DNA of 64,000 nt from Streptomyces sp. 11x1 (GTDB lineage Bacteria > Actinomycetota > Actinomycetes > Streptomycetales > Streptomycetaceae), in NCBI RefSeq assembly GCF_032598905.1, contig NZ_CP122458.1, forward strand, positions 2,356,001 through 2,420,000, written 5' to 3'. The notes under the pieces were generated by a model that was not told where the DNA came from, made no database searches, and saw only the letters and a program-made list of their open reading frames with translations. The first letter of the stretch is position 1, and every line of letters begins with the position of its first letter. The translations under genes were made by a program, and so were the position numbers. Below, piece by piece: positions 25,590-33,221 of the stretch.

Positions 25590-26499
25590 GGTAACGACCG
25601 AACAGGAACCCGGACTCCTCCAACAGCGACACCAGGGCGAAGCGCTTGGGCACCGCCACCGAGGGTCCCCCGGCGATCCGTTGCGCGTCCCCGGCCGTGA
25701 GCATCGGCGACACCGTCAGACAGAGCTCGTCGAGGACGTCGGCGGCGACGAGCTGACCCAGGACCCGCGGGCCGCCCTCGGTGAGCAGCCGGGTCAGCCC
25801 CAGGTCGGCGAGGGCGCGTACGGCACGGGCCGGGTCGACGCCCATCCCGTCCCCGGCGACCACCACGCGGACCCCCGCCTTCTCGGCGGTGGCGACCCGG
25901 TCCGGGGCCGCGGCGGCACCGGTGAGCAGCAGCGTGGGCGTCAGCGGCGAGGTGAACAGCGGCAGCGAGAAGTCCAGGTCAAGGCTCGCGCTCACCACGG
26001 CGACGGCGGGCGCGGGCGTCTGTCCGGCCGCCCGGCGCGCCTCGGCGAACGCCTCCCGCGCGCGTGCCGGACGGTACCCCTCCTGCCTTACCGTTTCCGC
26101 GCCGACGATCACCACGTCCGCGAGCCCTCGCAGCGTGCCGAAGATCCGCATGTCGGCCTCGCTGGAGATCGGCTGCGAGCGCCCGTCGTGCTGGGCGGCG
26201 CCGTCGAGGGTGGACACCATGTTGGCCCGCAGCCAGGGCTCCCGCCCGCCGGGCGCGGGCTCGGGGTAGGCGTACGCGGCCGCCAGTTCGTCGAGGCTCC
26301 ACTCCCGCTCGACGAGGTCCGACGCCCCGTCCGCCGGTGCCCCGGCCGCCGAGGGCCGGCCGTCGCCCGCGCCCCGCGTCCGGGCGCCCGCCGGGCCCTC
26401 ACCGCCGACCGCCGTCGGCGCCTCGGCCGCAATCGCCCCACCGGTCGCTTCCGGTGTCCGGGCCGCTGTCTCTTCGGTCACAGGGAACAGGCGTCGCAT
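25579..26499 (-). CDS. RibD C-terminal-like pyrimidine reductase
   Basis: About 306 residues. After an Ala/Gly/Thr-rich N-terminal stretch (about 10-60) comes a RibD_C/dihydrofolate-reductase-like domain: LRANMVSTLDGAAQ, SSEADMRIFGTLRGLADVVIVGAET, LTRLLTEGGPRVLGQLVAADVLDELCLTV. These match the NADPH-dependent 5-amino-6-(5-phosphoribosylamino)uracil reductase family, but no deaminase domain is fused, so it may have another substrate. The ATG at 26499 (MRRLFPV) is the customary start; no ribosome site is visible, which fits a leaderless transcript. Divergent from zapE across 37 bp. Confidence 0.85.
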   Translation of the reverse strand: MRRLFPVTEETAARTPEATGGAIAAEAPTAVGGEGPAGARTRGAGDGRPSAAGAPADGASDLVEREWSLDELAAAYAYPEPAPGGREPWLRANMVSTLDGAAQHDGRSQPISSEADMRIFGTLRGLADVVIVGAETVRQEGYRPARAREAFAEARRAAGQTPAPAVAVVSASLDLDFSLPLFTSPLTPTLLLTGAAAAPDRVATAEKAGVRVVVAGDGMGVDPARAVRALADLGLTRLLTEGGPRVLGQLVAADVLDELCLTVSPMLTAGDAQRIAGGPSVAVPKRFALVSLLEESGFLFGRYRRT

Positions 26500-26536
26500 G
26501 TCGTGCAGTGTGGCACGACCCTTAGACTCGGTAACC
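26500..26536. promoter_or_regulatory. Compact divergent promoter with 20-bp palindrome
   Basis: The gap between the RibD-type gene and zapE contains GTCGTGC-N6-GCACGAC (26500-26519), a perfect inverted repeat. TAGACT (26523-26528) is a good -10 box 8 nt before the zapE GTG, predicting a leaderless mRNA. Only a weak -10 (CACACT) faces the other gene. The palindrome would let one protein control both directions. Confidence 0.5.
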
Positions 26537-27640
26537 GTGTCGTCGTCCTCAGCCACCGTGTCCGGATTCGGTTCGATACCCGAAGCGGCTCCCGCGTCCC
26601 TGTGCACCCGCGAGCCCCATGTCCCCGCGGACCGGCTCGTCGCCGAGATGGTGCCGCCGCCCCGCTTCGACTCGGTGCGCTTCGACACCTACATCCCGGA
26701 CCCGAACCAGCCCAGCCAGACCGAGGCCGTCCGTGTCCTGAGCGGTTTCGCGGCGGGGCTCGGCGGCGCGCACGCGACCGGCGCCGGCCGACGCGGCTTC
26801 TTCGGCCTCGGCAAGGCGAAGGCCAAGGTCCCGGCGGGCCCCCGCGGCGTCTATCTGGACGGCGGATACGGCGTCGGCAAGACGCACCTGCTCGCCTCCC
26901 TCTGGCACGCCACCCCGGCCGAGCCCTCCCTGAAGGCCTTCGGCACGTTCGTGGAGCTGACGAACCTGGTCGGCGCCCTCGGTTTCCAGAAGACGGTCCA
27001 GACCCTCTCCGGGCACCGCCTGCTGTGCATCGACGAGTTCGAGCTGGACGACCCGGGCGACACGGTCCTGGTGTCGACCCTGCTCGGCAAGCTGGTCGTC
27101 GCGGGCGTGGCACTGGCCGCCACCTCGAACACACTGCCGGGCAAGCTCGGCGAGGGCCGGTTCGCGTCGGTCGACTTCCTGCGCGAGATCCAGGGCCTGT
27201 CGGCCCACTTCCGCTCCCTGCGCATCGACGGCGAGGACTACCGCCACCGCGGTCTGCCCGAGGCCCCGGCTCCGTACTCCGACGAGGAGGTCACCAAGGC
27301 GGCGTACGCCACCGAGGGCGCCTCGCTCGACGACTTCCCGCACCTGCTGGGCCACCTCGCGCGCGTCCACCCCAGCCGGTACGGCGCCCTGACGGACGGT
27401 CTGAAGGCGGTCTGCCTGACGGACGTCGAGCCGGTGCCGGACCAGTCCACGGCGCTGCGGCTGGTGGTGCTCGCCGACCGGCTGTACGACCGCGAGGTAC
27501 CCGTGCTCGCGTCCGGGCTGCCCTTCGACCGGCTGTTCAGCGAGGAGATGCTGAACGGCGGCTACCGCAAGAAGTACTTCCGCGCCATCTCCCGCCTCAC
27601 CGCCCTCGCGCGCGACGCCGAGCGACTCGTGAAGCACTGA
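26537..27640 (+). CDS. zapE: Cell division protein ZapE-like AFG1 family ATPase
   Basis: This 367-residue AFG1-type P-loop ATPase has Walker A YLDGGYGVGKTHLLAS, Walker B RLLCIDEFELDD, and the family's C-terminal KKYFRAISRLTALARDAE. In E. coli ZapE binds FtsZ at the division site; the actinobacterial role is inferred from the family. The GTG at 26537 matches the usual N-terminus (SLCTREPHVPADRLVAEMVPPPRFDS follows soon after) and has a -10 box TAGACT 8 nt upstream, suggesting a leaderless transcript. It is divergent from the RibD-type gene. Confidence 0.9.
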   Translation: MSSSSATVSGFGSIPEAAPASLCTREPHVPADRLVAEMVPPPRFDSVRFDTYIPDPNQPSQTEAVRVLSGFAAGLGGAHATGAGRRGFFGLGKAKAKVPAGPRGVYLDGGYGVGKTHLLASLWHATPAEPSLKAFGTFVELTNLVGALGFQKTVQTLSGHRLLCIDEFELDDPGDTVLVSTLLGKLVVAGVALAATSNTLPGKLGEGRFASVDFLREIQGLSAHFRSLRIDGEDYRHRGLPEAPAPYSDEEVTKAAYATEGASLDDFPHLLGHLARVHPSRYGALTDGLKAVCLTDVEPVPDQSTALRLVVLADRLYDREVPVLASGLPFDRLFSEEMLNGGYRKKYFRAISRLTALARDAERLVKH

Positions 27641-27749
27641 GCGCACCACCAACGGCCGTAGCCCGACCCAGCGGAACTCCCCCAGGTCAAGGGCTGTTTC
27701 CAGCCAACCCGCCCTCGCTTTTCAGGCTCTCTTCAGCTCGCAACGTTAA

Positions 27750-27781
27750 GTTAACCCTGCAAACAACTTTGCAGGGTTAAC
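27750..27781. promoter_or_regulatory. Perfect 32-nt hairpin downstream of zapE
   Basis: GTTAACCCTGCAAA pairs perfectly with TTTGCAGGGTTAAC around the loop CAAC (14-bp stem). It lies 110 bp after the zapE stop and just before the triple TTGACC repeat. It is much more AT-rich than its surroundings. It may be a terminator (TGTTTCTTG follows), a protein-binding palindrome, or both. Confidence 0.65.
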
Positions 27782-27788
27782 GTGTTTC

Positions 27789-27817
27789 TTGACCAGTGGT
27801 TGACCATCGGTTGACCA
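27789..27817 (+). promoter_or_regulatory. Three TTGACCA direct repeats with 11-bp period
   Basis: TTGACC begins at 27789, 27800 and 27811, each followed by A, giving heptamers separated by exactly 4 bp. AAGTGT follows 8 bp after the last heptamer. The geometry fits SARP-family binding sites; alternatively one copy is a -35 element. The downstream gene is the small secreted protein at 27876. Confidence 0.5.
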
Positions 27818-27875
27818 AGTCGAGCAAGTGTCGACGCATGGGAGACACCCGGAACTGCCAGCGAGGAGGCTCATA

Positions 27876-28274
27876 TTGCGAGGTGCGACGACCCGGACCG
27901 TCCTTTCGGCCCTAGCCGCCGTCCTGCTCACCCTGGCGTTCTTCGCTCCCACCACATCCTTCGCAGCCGCGCACACACCTGGTCACGCCAAGGCCAAAGC
28001 CGAGCCCGGAAACACCCCCACCGCGAAGCCGTTGCGTGACACCGCGGCCACCCACCGCACATGCGCACCCTCACAGGACCCGACCGGTCCACATCGCACA
28101 CGCGACCGGCATCGCCTCACCACGCACACCGTTCCCGAAACGCCCGCGCGTCCGCCGCTGGGGGAGAACCCGGCGGCCGCGAGCTCACCCGAACGGCCCT
28201 CGGCCCCGCACCACCGGGCGTCGAGACCCCTCACGGCCCACACCCCGGCCGCTCTCCAGGTCTTCCGCTGCTGA
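27876..28274 (+). CDS. Small secreted or membrane-anchored hypothetical protein
   Basis: About 132 residues starting at a TTG with GAGGAGG 6 nt upstream. An Arg-containing n-region and one hydrophobic segment (TVLSALAAVLLTLAFFAPTTSFAAA, about 8-32) form a signal peptide with a plausible AxA cleavage site. The mature part is Pro/Thr/His/Arg-rich, without recognisable domains and probably disordered; it ends in a lone cysteine (QVFRC). It precedes the carbonic anhydrase gene by 79 bp in the same direction. I do not recognise a family. Codon bias is consistent with coding, but the assignment is moderate. Confidence 0.55.
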   Translation: MRGATTRTVLSALAAVLLTLAFFAPTTSFAAAHTPGHAKAKAEPGNTPTAKPLRDTAATHRTCAPSQDPTGPHRTRDRHRLTTHTVPETPARPPLGENPAAASSPERPSAPHHRASRPLTAHTPAALQVFRC

Positions 28275-28353
28275 GCCGCGGAGCGCCTGTTCCCCCCACT
28301 CTGTCGTGCAAGCCCGACGCGCCACGAGGCGCGCCAGGAGGAGTCACCACATC

Positions 28354-28932
28354 ATGCAGCCCCTCATCGACAACGCCCGTACGTTCGGACAGCGCCCTGA
28401 GGAGTTCGCCAGGCTGGCCGAAGGCCAGTCCCCCGAGGTCCTGTTCATCACCTGCTCCGACTCGCGGGTCGTCCCGGCCCTGATCACGGGCGCCCGCCCC
28501 GGCGAGCTCTTCGAACTGCGCACCGCCGGGAATATCGTCCCCCCGTACACCGCCGACCGCCCCACCGGCGAGACGGCCACCATCGAGTACGCCGTGGAGG
28601 TCCTCGGCGTCACCGACATCGTGGTCTGCGGACACTCGCACTGCGGCGCCGTGGGCGCCCTGGTGCGCGGCGACGACCTGGACGCCGTACCGGCCGTACG
28701 CGACTGGCTGACCAGCGCCACCCCCCGCCCGGCAGGGGCGGTCGAGGACCCGACGGTCGCCGACGGCGTGCAGAACCACGTCCTCAGCCAGCTGCTGCGC
28801 CTGCGCTCCTACCCGTGCGTGGAGAAGCGCCTCGCGGACGGTCGGCTGCGGTTGCGCGGCTGGTACTACGAGGTCCACACGGGTGCCGTGCGCGAACACC
28901 GCGTGGACTCCGACAAGTTCGAGACCCTGTGA
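28354..28932 (+). CDS. Beta-class carbonic anhydrase
   Basis: This 192-residue beta-carbonic anhydrase interconverts CO2 and bicarbonate. Zinc ligands are Cys34 (ITCSDSRV, with the Asp36/Arg38 dyad), His94 and Cys97 (CGHSHCGAV). AGGAGGAG precedes the ATG. The stop overlaps the GTG of the SulP gene (GTGA), so the two are translationally coupled. This makes a bicarbonate uptake or hydration partnership likely, as in known SulP-anhydrase fusions. Confidence 0.94.
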   Translation: MQPLIDNARTFGQRPEEFARLAEGQSPEVLFITCSDSRVVPALITGARPGELFELRTAGNIVPPYTADRPTGETATIEYAVEVLGVTDIVVCGHSHCGAVGALVRGDDLDAVPAVRDWLTSATPRPAGAVEDPTVADGVQNHVLSQLLRLRSYPCVEKRLADGRLRLRGWYYEVHTGAVREHRVDSDKFETL

Positions 28933-30467
28933 CCGGCGGCCAGGTGTCCGAGGTGAACTCCCCGACCTCTCCCCCGTCCCCGTCCTCCAGGTTTCCCCAT
29001 CTGCGACAGGACTTCGGCGCCTCGCTCGTCGTGTTCCTGGTCGCCCTCCCGCTGTGCGTCGGCGTCGCCGTCGCCTCCGGGGTACCGGCCGAACTCGGCC
29101 TGGTCACCGGCATCGTGGGCGGCATCGTCGCCGGAATGATGCCCGGCAGCAGCCTCCAGGTCTCCGGCCCCGCCGCCGGTCTGACCGTGCTGGTCTTCGA
29201 GGCGGTCCGCCAGTTCGGGCTGCCCGCCCTCGGAGTCATCGTGCTCGCCGCCGGTCTGCTCCAACTCGCCATGGGCACGCTGAAGCTGGGCCGTTGGTTC
29301 CGGGCGATATCCGTCTCCGTCGTCGAGGGCATGCTCGCCGGCATCGGCCTGGTGATCATCGCCGGCCAGCTCTACGCGGCGGCCGGCCTGAAGGCCCCCG
29401 CCTCCGGCATCGACAAGATCGCGGACCTGCCCGGCGCCTTCGTCGATGCCGTCGGCAGCACCACCGCGCTCGCCTCGCTGGCGGTCGGCGCGGGCACCAT
29501 CGCCGCGATGGTGCTGTGGAAGCGCCTGCCGAAGAAGGTCCAGCTCGTGCCCGGCGCGCTCGCCGCGGTCCTGCTGGCCACCGGCGCCAGTCTGGCCTTC
29601 AGCCTCCCGGTGGCGAACGTCGAGGTGAAGGGCCTGCTGGACGTGATCCAGCCGCCCGGCCCGGACGCCTTCGGCCGGCTCGCCGACGTGGCCCTTCTCG
29701 GCACGATCCTCGCCTTCACCCTCATCGCCTCCGCCGAGAGCCTCTTCAGCGCGGCGGCCGTGGACCGGATGCACGACGGTCCGCGCACCGAGTACGACAA
29801 GGAGCTGATCGCCCAGGGCGCCGGCAACACCGTGTGCGGGCTGCTGGGCGCGCTGCCGATGACGGCGGTGATCGTGCGCAGCTCCGCCAACCTCCAGGCG
29901 GGTGCGAAGACGAAGGCGTCCCGCGTCCTGCACGGCGTCTGGCTGCTGCTCTTCGTGGCCGCGCTGCCGGGGGCGCTCGCGCTGATCCCGCTGCCGGCCC
30001 TGGCCGGCATCCTCGTCCACGCGGGCTGGAAACTGATCCCCTTCCGGGGGGTCGTCTCCCTGTGGCGCGGCCACCGGGGCGAGGCGCTGATCCTGGTCGC
30101 CACGGCCGTGGCGATCGTCGCGGTCAACATGTTCGAGGGCGTGCTGATCGGTCTGGCCCTCTCCGTGGCCAAGACTGCCTGGGATGCCTCTCACATCAAG
30201 CTGGAGGTCATAGACAAGGGCGCCGGCCCGGTCCAGGCCTACCTCTCCGGCAACGCGACCTTCCTCCGCCTGCCGAAGATACTGGACGACCTGGAGTCCC
30301 TCCCACAGGACCGCCCGGTGGAACTCCACCTCACCGGCCTCCACCACCTGGACCACGCCTGCCGCACCGCCCTGGAGAACTGGGCGGCCCGCCACAGCGC
30401 GACGGGTACGGAACCGGTACGCATGACAGTCCCAGAACCAGAAAAGGCCACGTCAGCCACACCCTGA
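28929..30467 (+). CDS. SulP family anion transporter with STAS domain
   Basis: This 512-residue membrane protein has a Pro/Ser-rich N-terminus, about 10-12 membrane helices beginning ASLVVFLVALPLCVGVAVASG, the SulP signature region around GSSLQVSGPAAGLTVLVF, and a C-terminal STAS-like domain (KLEVIDKGAGPVQAYLSGNATFLRLP onwards). The GTG at 28929 overlaps the carbonic anhydrase stop; a second GTG at 28944 is an alternative. SulP proteins carry sulfate or bicarbonate; the coupled anhydrase favours bicarbonate. A hairpin follows the stop. Confidence 0.9.
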   Translation: MTGGQVSEVNSPTSPPSPSSRFPHLRQDFGASLVVFLVALPLCVGVAVASGVPAELGLVTGIVGGIVAGMMPGSSLQVSGPAAGLTVLVFEAVRQFGLPALGVIVLAAGLLQLAMGTLKLGRWFRAISVSVVEGMLAGIGLVIIAGQLYAAAGLKAPASGIDKIADLPGAFVDAVGSTTALASLAVGAGTIAAMVLWKRLPKKVQLVPGALAAVLLATGASLAFSLPVANVEVKGLLDVIQPPGPDAFGRLADVALLGTILAFTLIASAESLFSAAAVDRMHDGPRTEYDKELIAQGAGNTVCGLLGALPMTAVIVRSSANLQAGAKTKASRVLHGVWLLLFVAALPGALALIPLPALAGILVHAGWKLIPFRGVVSLWRGHRGEALILVATAVAIVAVNMFEGVLIGLALSVAKTAWDASHIKLEVIDKGAGPVQAYLSGNATFLRLPKILDDLESLPQDRPVELHLTGLHHLDHACRTALENWAARHSATGTEPVRMTVPEPEKATSATP

Positions 30468-30484
30468 CCCAGCCAGCCCCCGGT

Positions 30485-30506
30485 GCCCCGGCCTGACGGC
30501 CGGGGC
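30485..30506 (+). terminator. Hairpin terminator after the SulP gene
   Basis: GCCCCGGCC-TGAC-GGCCGGGGC is a perfect 9-bp stem with a 4-nt loop 17 bp after the SulP stop. It probably ends the anhydrase-SulP transcript. Confidence 0.6.
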
Positions 30507-30542
30507 GCCGACTCGTCCCCCACACACTCGCCCTCCCCACAA

Positions 30543-30642
30543 ACTCCGCCCCGCCCCCTCCACAAACTCCGACCGGCTCACCCCGCCTGCGGACTCCGGC
30601 CCGCCCCCTCCACAAGCTCCGACCGGCTCACCCCGTCTGCGG
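30543..30642. repeat. 50-bp tandem direct repeat in the SulP-slipin gap
   Basis: Two adjacent 50-bp units (30543-30592 and 30593-30642) match closely and share GCCCCCTCCACAARCTCCGA and CCGGCTCACCCCG; a partial copy precedes them. They occupy the 371-bp gap between SulP and slipin, in which I see no gene. Similar sequence is, to my recollection, dispersed in other Streptomyces genomes. Confidence 0.75.
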
Positions 30643-30838
30643 GCAATCGTGCCGCTGGGGCGGCACGGGTGGGCGCAGGCGGCACCCTGTAAGCGCGGCA
30701 AGCGACTCCCACCCCCGCCCGACCCCAGCGCCGGAGCACTTCCAGCCCCGCCCCGCTCCCGACCGACAGTCGCCCCACCCCCCGCCTCCGACATATCGTG
30801 GTACTCGCACACACACCGGACGACTCAAGGGGGTCGTC

Positions 30839-31762
30839 ATGGTCGAGACGCTGCTCATCACCGCCGCGGCGATCGGCTCCGCCGCGGTCGTCTACGTCGC
30901 CGCCGCCGCCCGAGTCGTCAAGCAGTACGAGCGAGGCGTGGTCTTCCGCCTGGGCCGACTGCGCGGCGCCCCCAGAACCCCCGGCTTCACCATGGTCGTC
31001 CCCGGCCTCGACCACATCCGCAAGGTCAACATGCAGATCGTGACGATGCCGGTCCCGGCCCAGGAGGGCATCACCCGCGACAACGTCACCGTCCGTGTCG
31101 ACGCGGTCGTCTACTTCAAGGTCGTCGACCCGGCGAACGCGGTCGTACGGGTCGAGGACTACCGCTTCGCCGTCTCCCAGATGGCCCAGACCTCCCTGCG
31201 CTCCATCATCGGCAAGAGCGACCTCGACGACCTCCTCTCCAACCGCGAGAAGCTCAACCAGGGCCTGGAACTGATGATCGACAGCCCCGCCGTGGAGTGG
31301 GGCGTCACCATCGACCGCGTCGAGATCAAGGACGTCTCCCTCCCCGACACCATGAAACGCTCCATGGCCCGCCAGGCCGAGGCCGACCGGGAACGCCGCG
31401 CCCGCATCATCAACGCGGACGCGGAACTGCAGGCGTCGAGAAAGCTGGCCGAGGCGGCGAAGGAGATGGCCGACACCCCCTCCGCCCTCCAACTCCGCCT
31501 GCTGCAGACGGTGGTGGCGGTGGCCGCCGAGAAGAACTCCACCCTGGTCCTGCCCTTCCCCGTGGAACTCCTCCGCTTCCTGGAACGCTCCCAGGCGGGC
31601 CCCTCGCCGACCCCCCCCCCCCCCCCCCCCGCCCTCGCGCCCTCAGACCCCTCCCCCACCTCCCTCCGCCCCACCTTTCCCACCCCCTCCGACCGAGTGA
31701 CACGAAGGACGACTCCGCGCTCGACCTCTACGCGCGTGGTTCACGTGGCGCTGACCACGTGA
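30839..31762 (+). CDS. Slipin / SPFH (band 7) domain membrane protein
   Basis: One N-terminal membrane anchor (LLITAAAIGSAAVVYVAAAA) is followed by a stomatin-type SPFH domain: KQYERGVVFRLGRL, PGLDHIRKVNMQ, RVDAVVYFKV, and a coiled-coil-like helix RQAEADRERRARIINADAEL. The conserved part ends near PFPVELLRFLER. The rest (about 250-307) is a Pro/Thr/Ser/Arg-rich tail encoded across a run of 20 cytosines (31611-31630), so its frame depends on exact run length. Band 7 proteins organise membrane microdomains. The true C-terminus is uncertain. Confidence 0.85.
   Translation: MVETLLITAAAIGSAAVVYVAAAARVVKQYERGVVFRLGRLRGAPRTPGFTMVVPGLDHIRKVNMQIVTMPVPAQEGITRDNVTVRVDAVVYFKVVDPANAVVRVEDYRFAVSQMAQTSLRSIIGKSDLDDLLSNREKLNQGLELMIDSPAVEWGVTIDRVEIKDVSLPDTMKRSMARQAEADRERRARIINADAELQASRKLAEAAKEMADTPSALQLRLLQTVVAVAAEKNSTLVLPFPVELLRFLERSQAGPSPTPPPPPPALAPSDPSPTSLRPTFPTPSDRVTRRTTPRSTSTRVVHVALTT
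31611..31630 (+). repeat. Homopolymer of 20 C in the slipin coding region
   Basis: An uninterrupted run of 20 cytosines lies in the 3' part of the slipin gene. Slipped-strand change by one or two bases would switch among three different C-terminal tails; one alternative frame continues to 31821. It is either a contingency-type tract or a base-calling/assembly uncertainty. Confidence 0.9.
31741..31762. promoter_or_regulatory. CACGTG-containing inverted repeat before the phoX-like gene
   Basis: TCACGTGG-CGCTGA-CCACGTGA is a perfect 8-bp-arm inverted repeat overlapping the slipin stop codon and lying about 50 bp before the PhoX-like start. It could be an operator for that gene or a short terminator. 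Confidence 0.4.
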
Positions 31763-31811
31763 TACACACGGGCGGGTCACATCCTGTCCGCCAGCAGGAA
31801 GGTTGTCCCCC

Positions 31812-33182
31812 GTGTCAGTGACCCGCCGTCAGGCCCTCGCCCGCTCGGGCGCCGGTATCGCAGGCATCGCGTTCACCGGAGCCCTCTCCGAGCTCTTCGT
31901 CGGCACGGCCACCGCGCAGAGCACCCTCGGCCACTCCGGCTACGGCCCCCTGATCCCCGACCCGAACGGCCTGCTCGACCTGCCGAAAGGTTTCCGCTAT
32001 CGGATCCTCTCCCGTGAGGGCGACCCCCTCAGGTCGGGCGAGGGCCCGGTGCCCAGCAACCACGACGGCATGTCCGCCTTCCCCGGCAGACACGGCCGTG
32101 TCCACCTCGTCCGCAACCACGAGAACCGCCACAACGGCCGTATCCCGGTCCCCACGATCCAGGGCCTCACCTACGACCCGGCGGCCAAGGGCGGCTGTAC
32201 GTCCCTCACGATCGACGCCCGGGGCAAGGTGCTCTCGGAGCAGGTCGCCATCGCCGGCACGGCGGTCAACTGCGCGGGCGGGCCCACCCCTTGGGGCACC
32301 TGGCTGACCTGCGAGGAGAACGAGGACAAGGCCGGCACCAACGGCTACACCAAGGACCACGGCTTCATCTTCGAGGTCGATGCGGCCGACCCGCGGCGCT
32401 CGGGAGCCGTGCCCCTCACCGCGATGGGCCGCTTCCAGCACGAGGCGATCGCGGTGGACCCGCAGCGGGGAGTCGTCTACGAGACGGAGGACGCCTTCGA
32501 GCGCCCCTTCGGCCTCTTCTACCGCTTCCTCCCCAACAAGCCCAAGGGCGGCCTCGGTTCACTGCGCGCGGGCGGCCGACTGCAGGCGATGCGCGTCCCG
32601 GGCGTCCCCGACCTCTCCCCCGTCCAAGAGCCCGGCGCCTGCTTCGACGGCATCGAATGGGTCGACGTCCCCGACCCCCTGGCCGCCCAGACCGCCATCC
32701 GCCACCAGGACTTCGGCCCCAAGGGCATCACCCACGCCCAGAAGCTGGAAGGCTGCTACTGGGGCGGTCGCTGCGTCTACTTCGTCTCCTCCTTCGCCCG
32801 CAGCTCGGACGGCTCGGCCGCCGACCACTACGGCCAGATCTGGCGTTACGACCCCGACCACCGCACCCTGACCCTGGTCATCGCCTTCGGCCCCGACACC
32901 GACCTCCAACTCCCCGGCGAATCCCCGGACAACATCTGCCTCGCCCCCTCCGGCGGCCTCATGGTCTGCGAGGACGGCAACGGCGCCCAGCACGTCTACG
33001 GCGTCACGCGCCGCGGCGAGGTCTACGCCATGGCCCGCAACGCCCAGGACATCGGCACCCCCGAAGAGCCCGAATGGGGCGAGTTCGCGGGCGTCACCTT
33101 CTCCCCCGACGGCGACACGATGTACGTCAACTGCTACACCCCGGGCACGACCTTCGCGGTCACGGGGCCGTGGCGCCGCTGA
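31812..33182 (+). CDS. PhoX-like alkaline phosphatase (DUF839), Tat-exported
   Basis: About 456 residues. The N-terminus VTRRQALARSGAGIAGIAFTG is a twin-arginine signal peptide. The rest is the PhoX/DUF839 beta-propeller family: LVRNHENR, PWGTWLTCEENED, GFIFEVDA, GRFQHEAIAVDP, GEFAGVTFSPDG. Members bind Ca/Fe cofactors in the periplasm or cell wall and hydrolyse phosphate esters. The GTG at 31812 is chosen because AGGAAGG then has 9-nt spacing, whereas the TTG at 31803 directly abuts it. No convincing PHO box was found. Confidence 0.88.
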   Translation: MSVTRRQALARSGAGIAGIAFTGALSELFVGTATAQSTLGHSGYGPLIPDPNGLLDLPKGFRYRILSREGDPLRSGEGPVPSNHDGMSAFPGRHGRVHLVRNHENRHNGRIPVPTIQGLTYDPAAKGGCTSLTIDARGKVLSEQVAIAGTAVNCAGGPTPWGTWLTCEENEDKAGTNGYTKDHGFIFEVDAADPRRSGAVPLTAMGRFQHEAIAVDPQRGVVYETEDAFERPFGLFYRFLPNKPKGGLGSLRAGGRLQAMRVPGVPDLSPVQEPGACFDGIEWVDVPDPLAAQTAIRHQDFGPKGITHAQKLEGCYWGGRCVYFVSSFARSSDGSAADHYGQIWRYDPDHRTLTLVIAFGPDTDLQLPGESPDNICLAPSGGLMVCEDGNGAQHVYGVTRRGEVYAMARNAQDIGTPEEPEWGEFAGVTFSPDGDTMYVNCYTPGTTFAVTGPWRR

Positions 33183-33221
33183 CGACACCCGCCGGCTCGT
33201 CCCACCCCGCATGCTGAAGAG

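Noticed and set aside
31730..31811. PHO box (PhoP site) before the PhoX-like gene
   Set aside because: GTTCACGTGGC matches one 11-mer loosely, but no second direct repeat unit follows in register.
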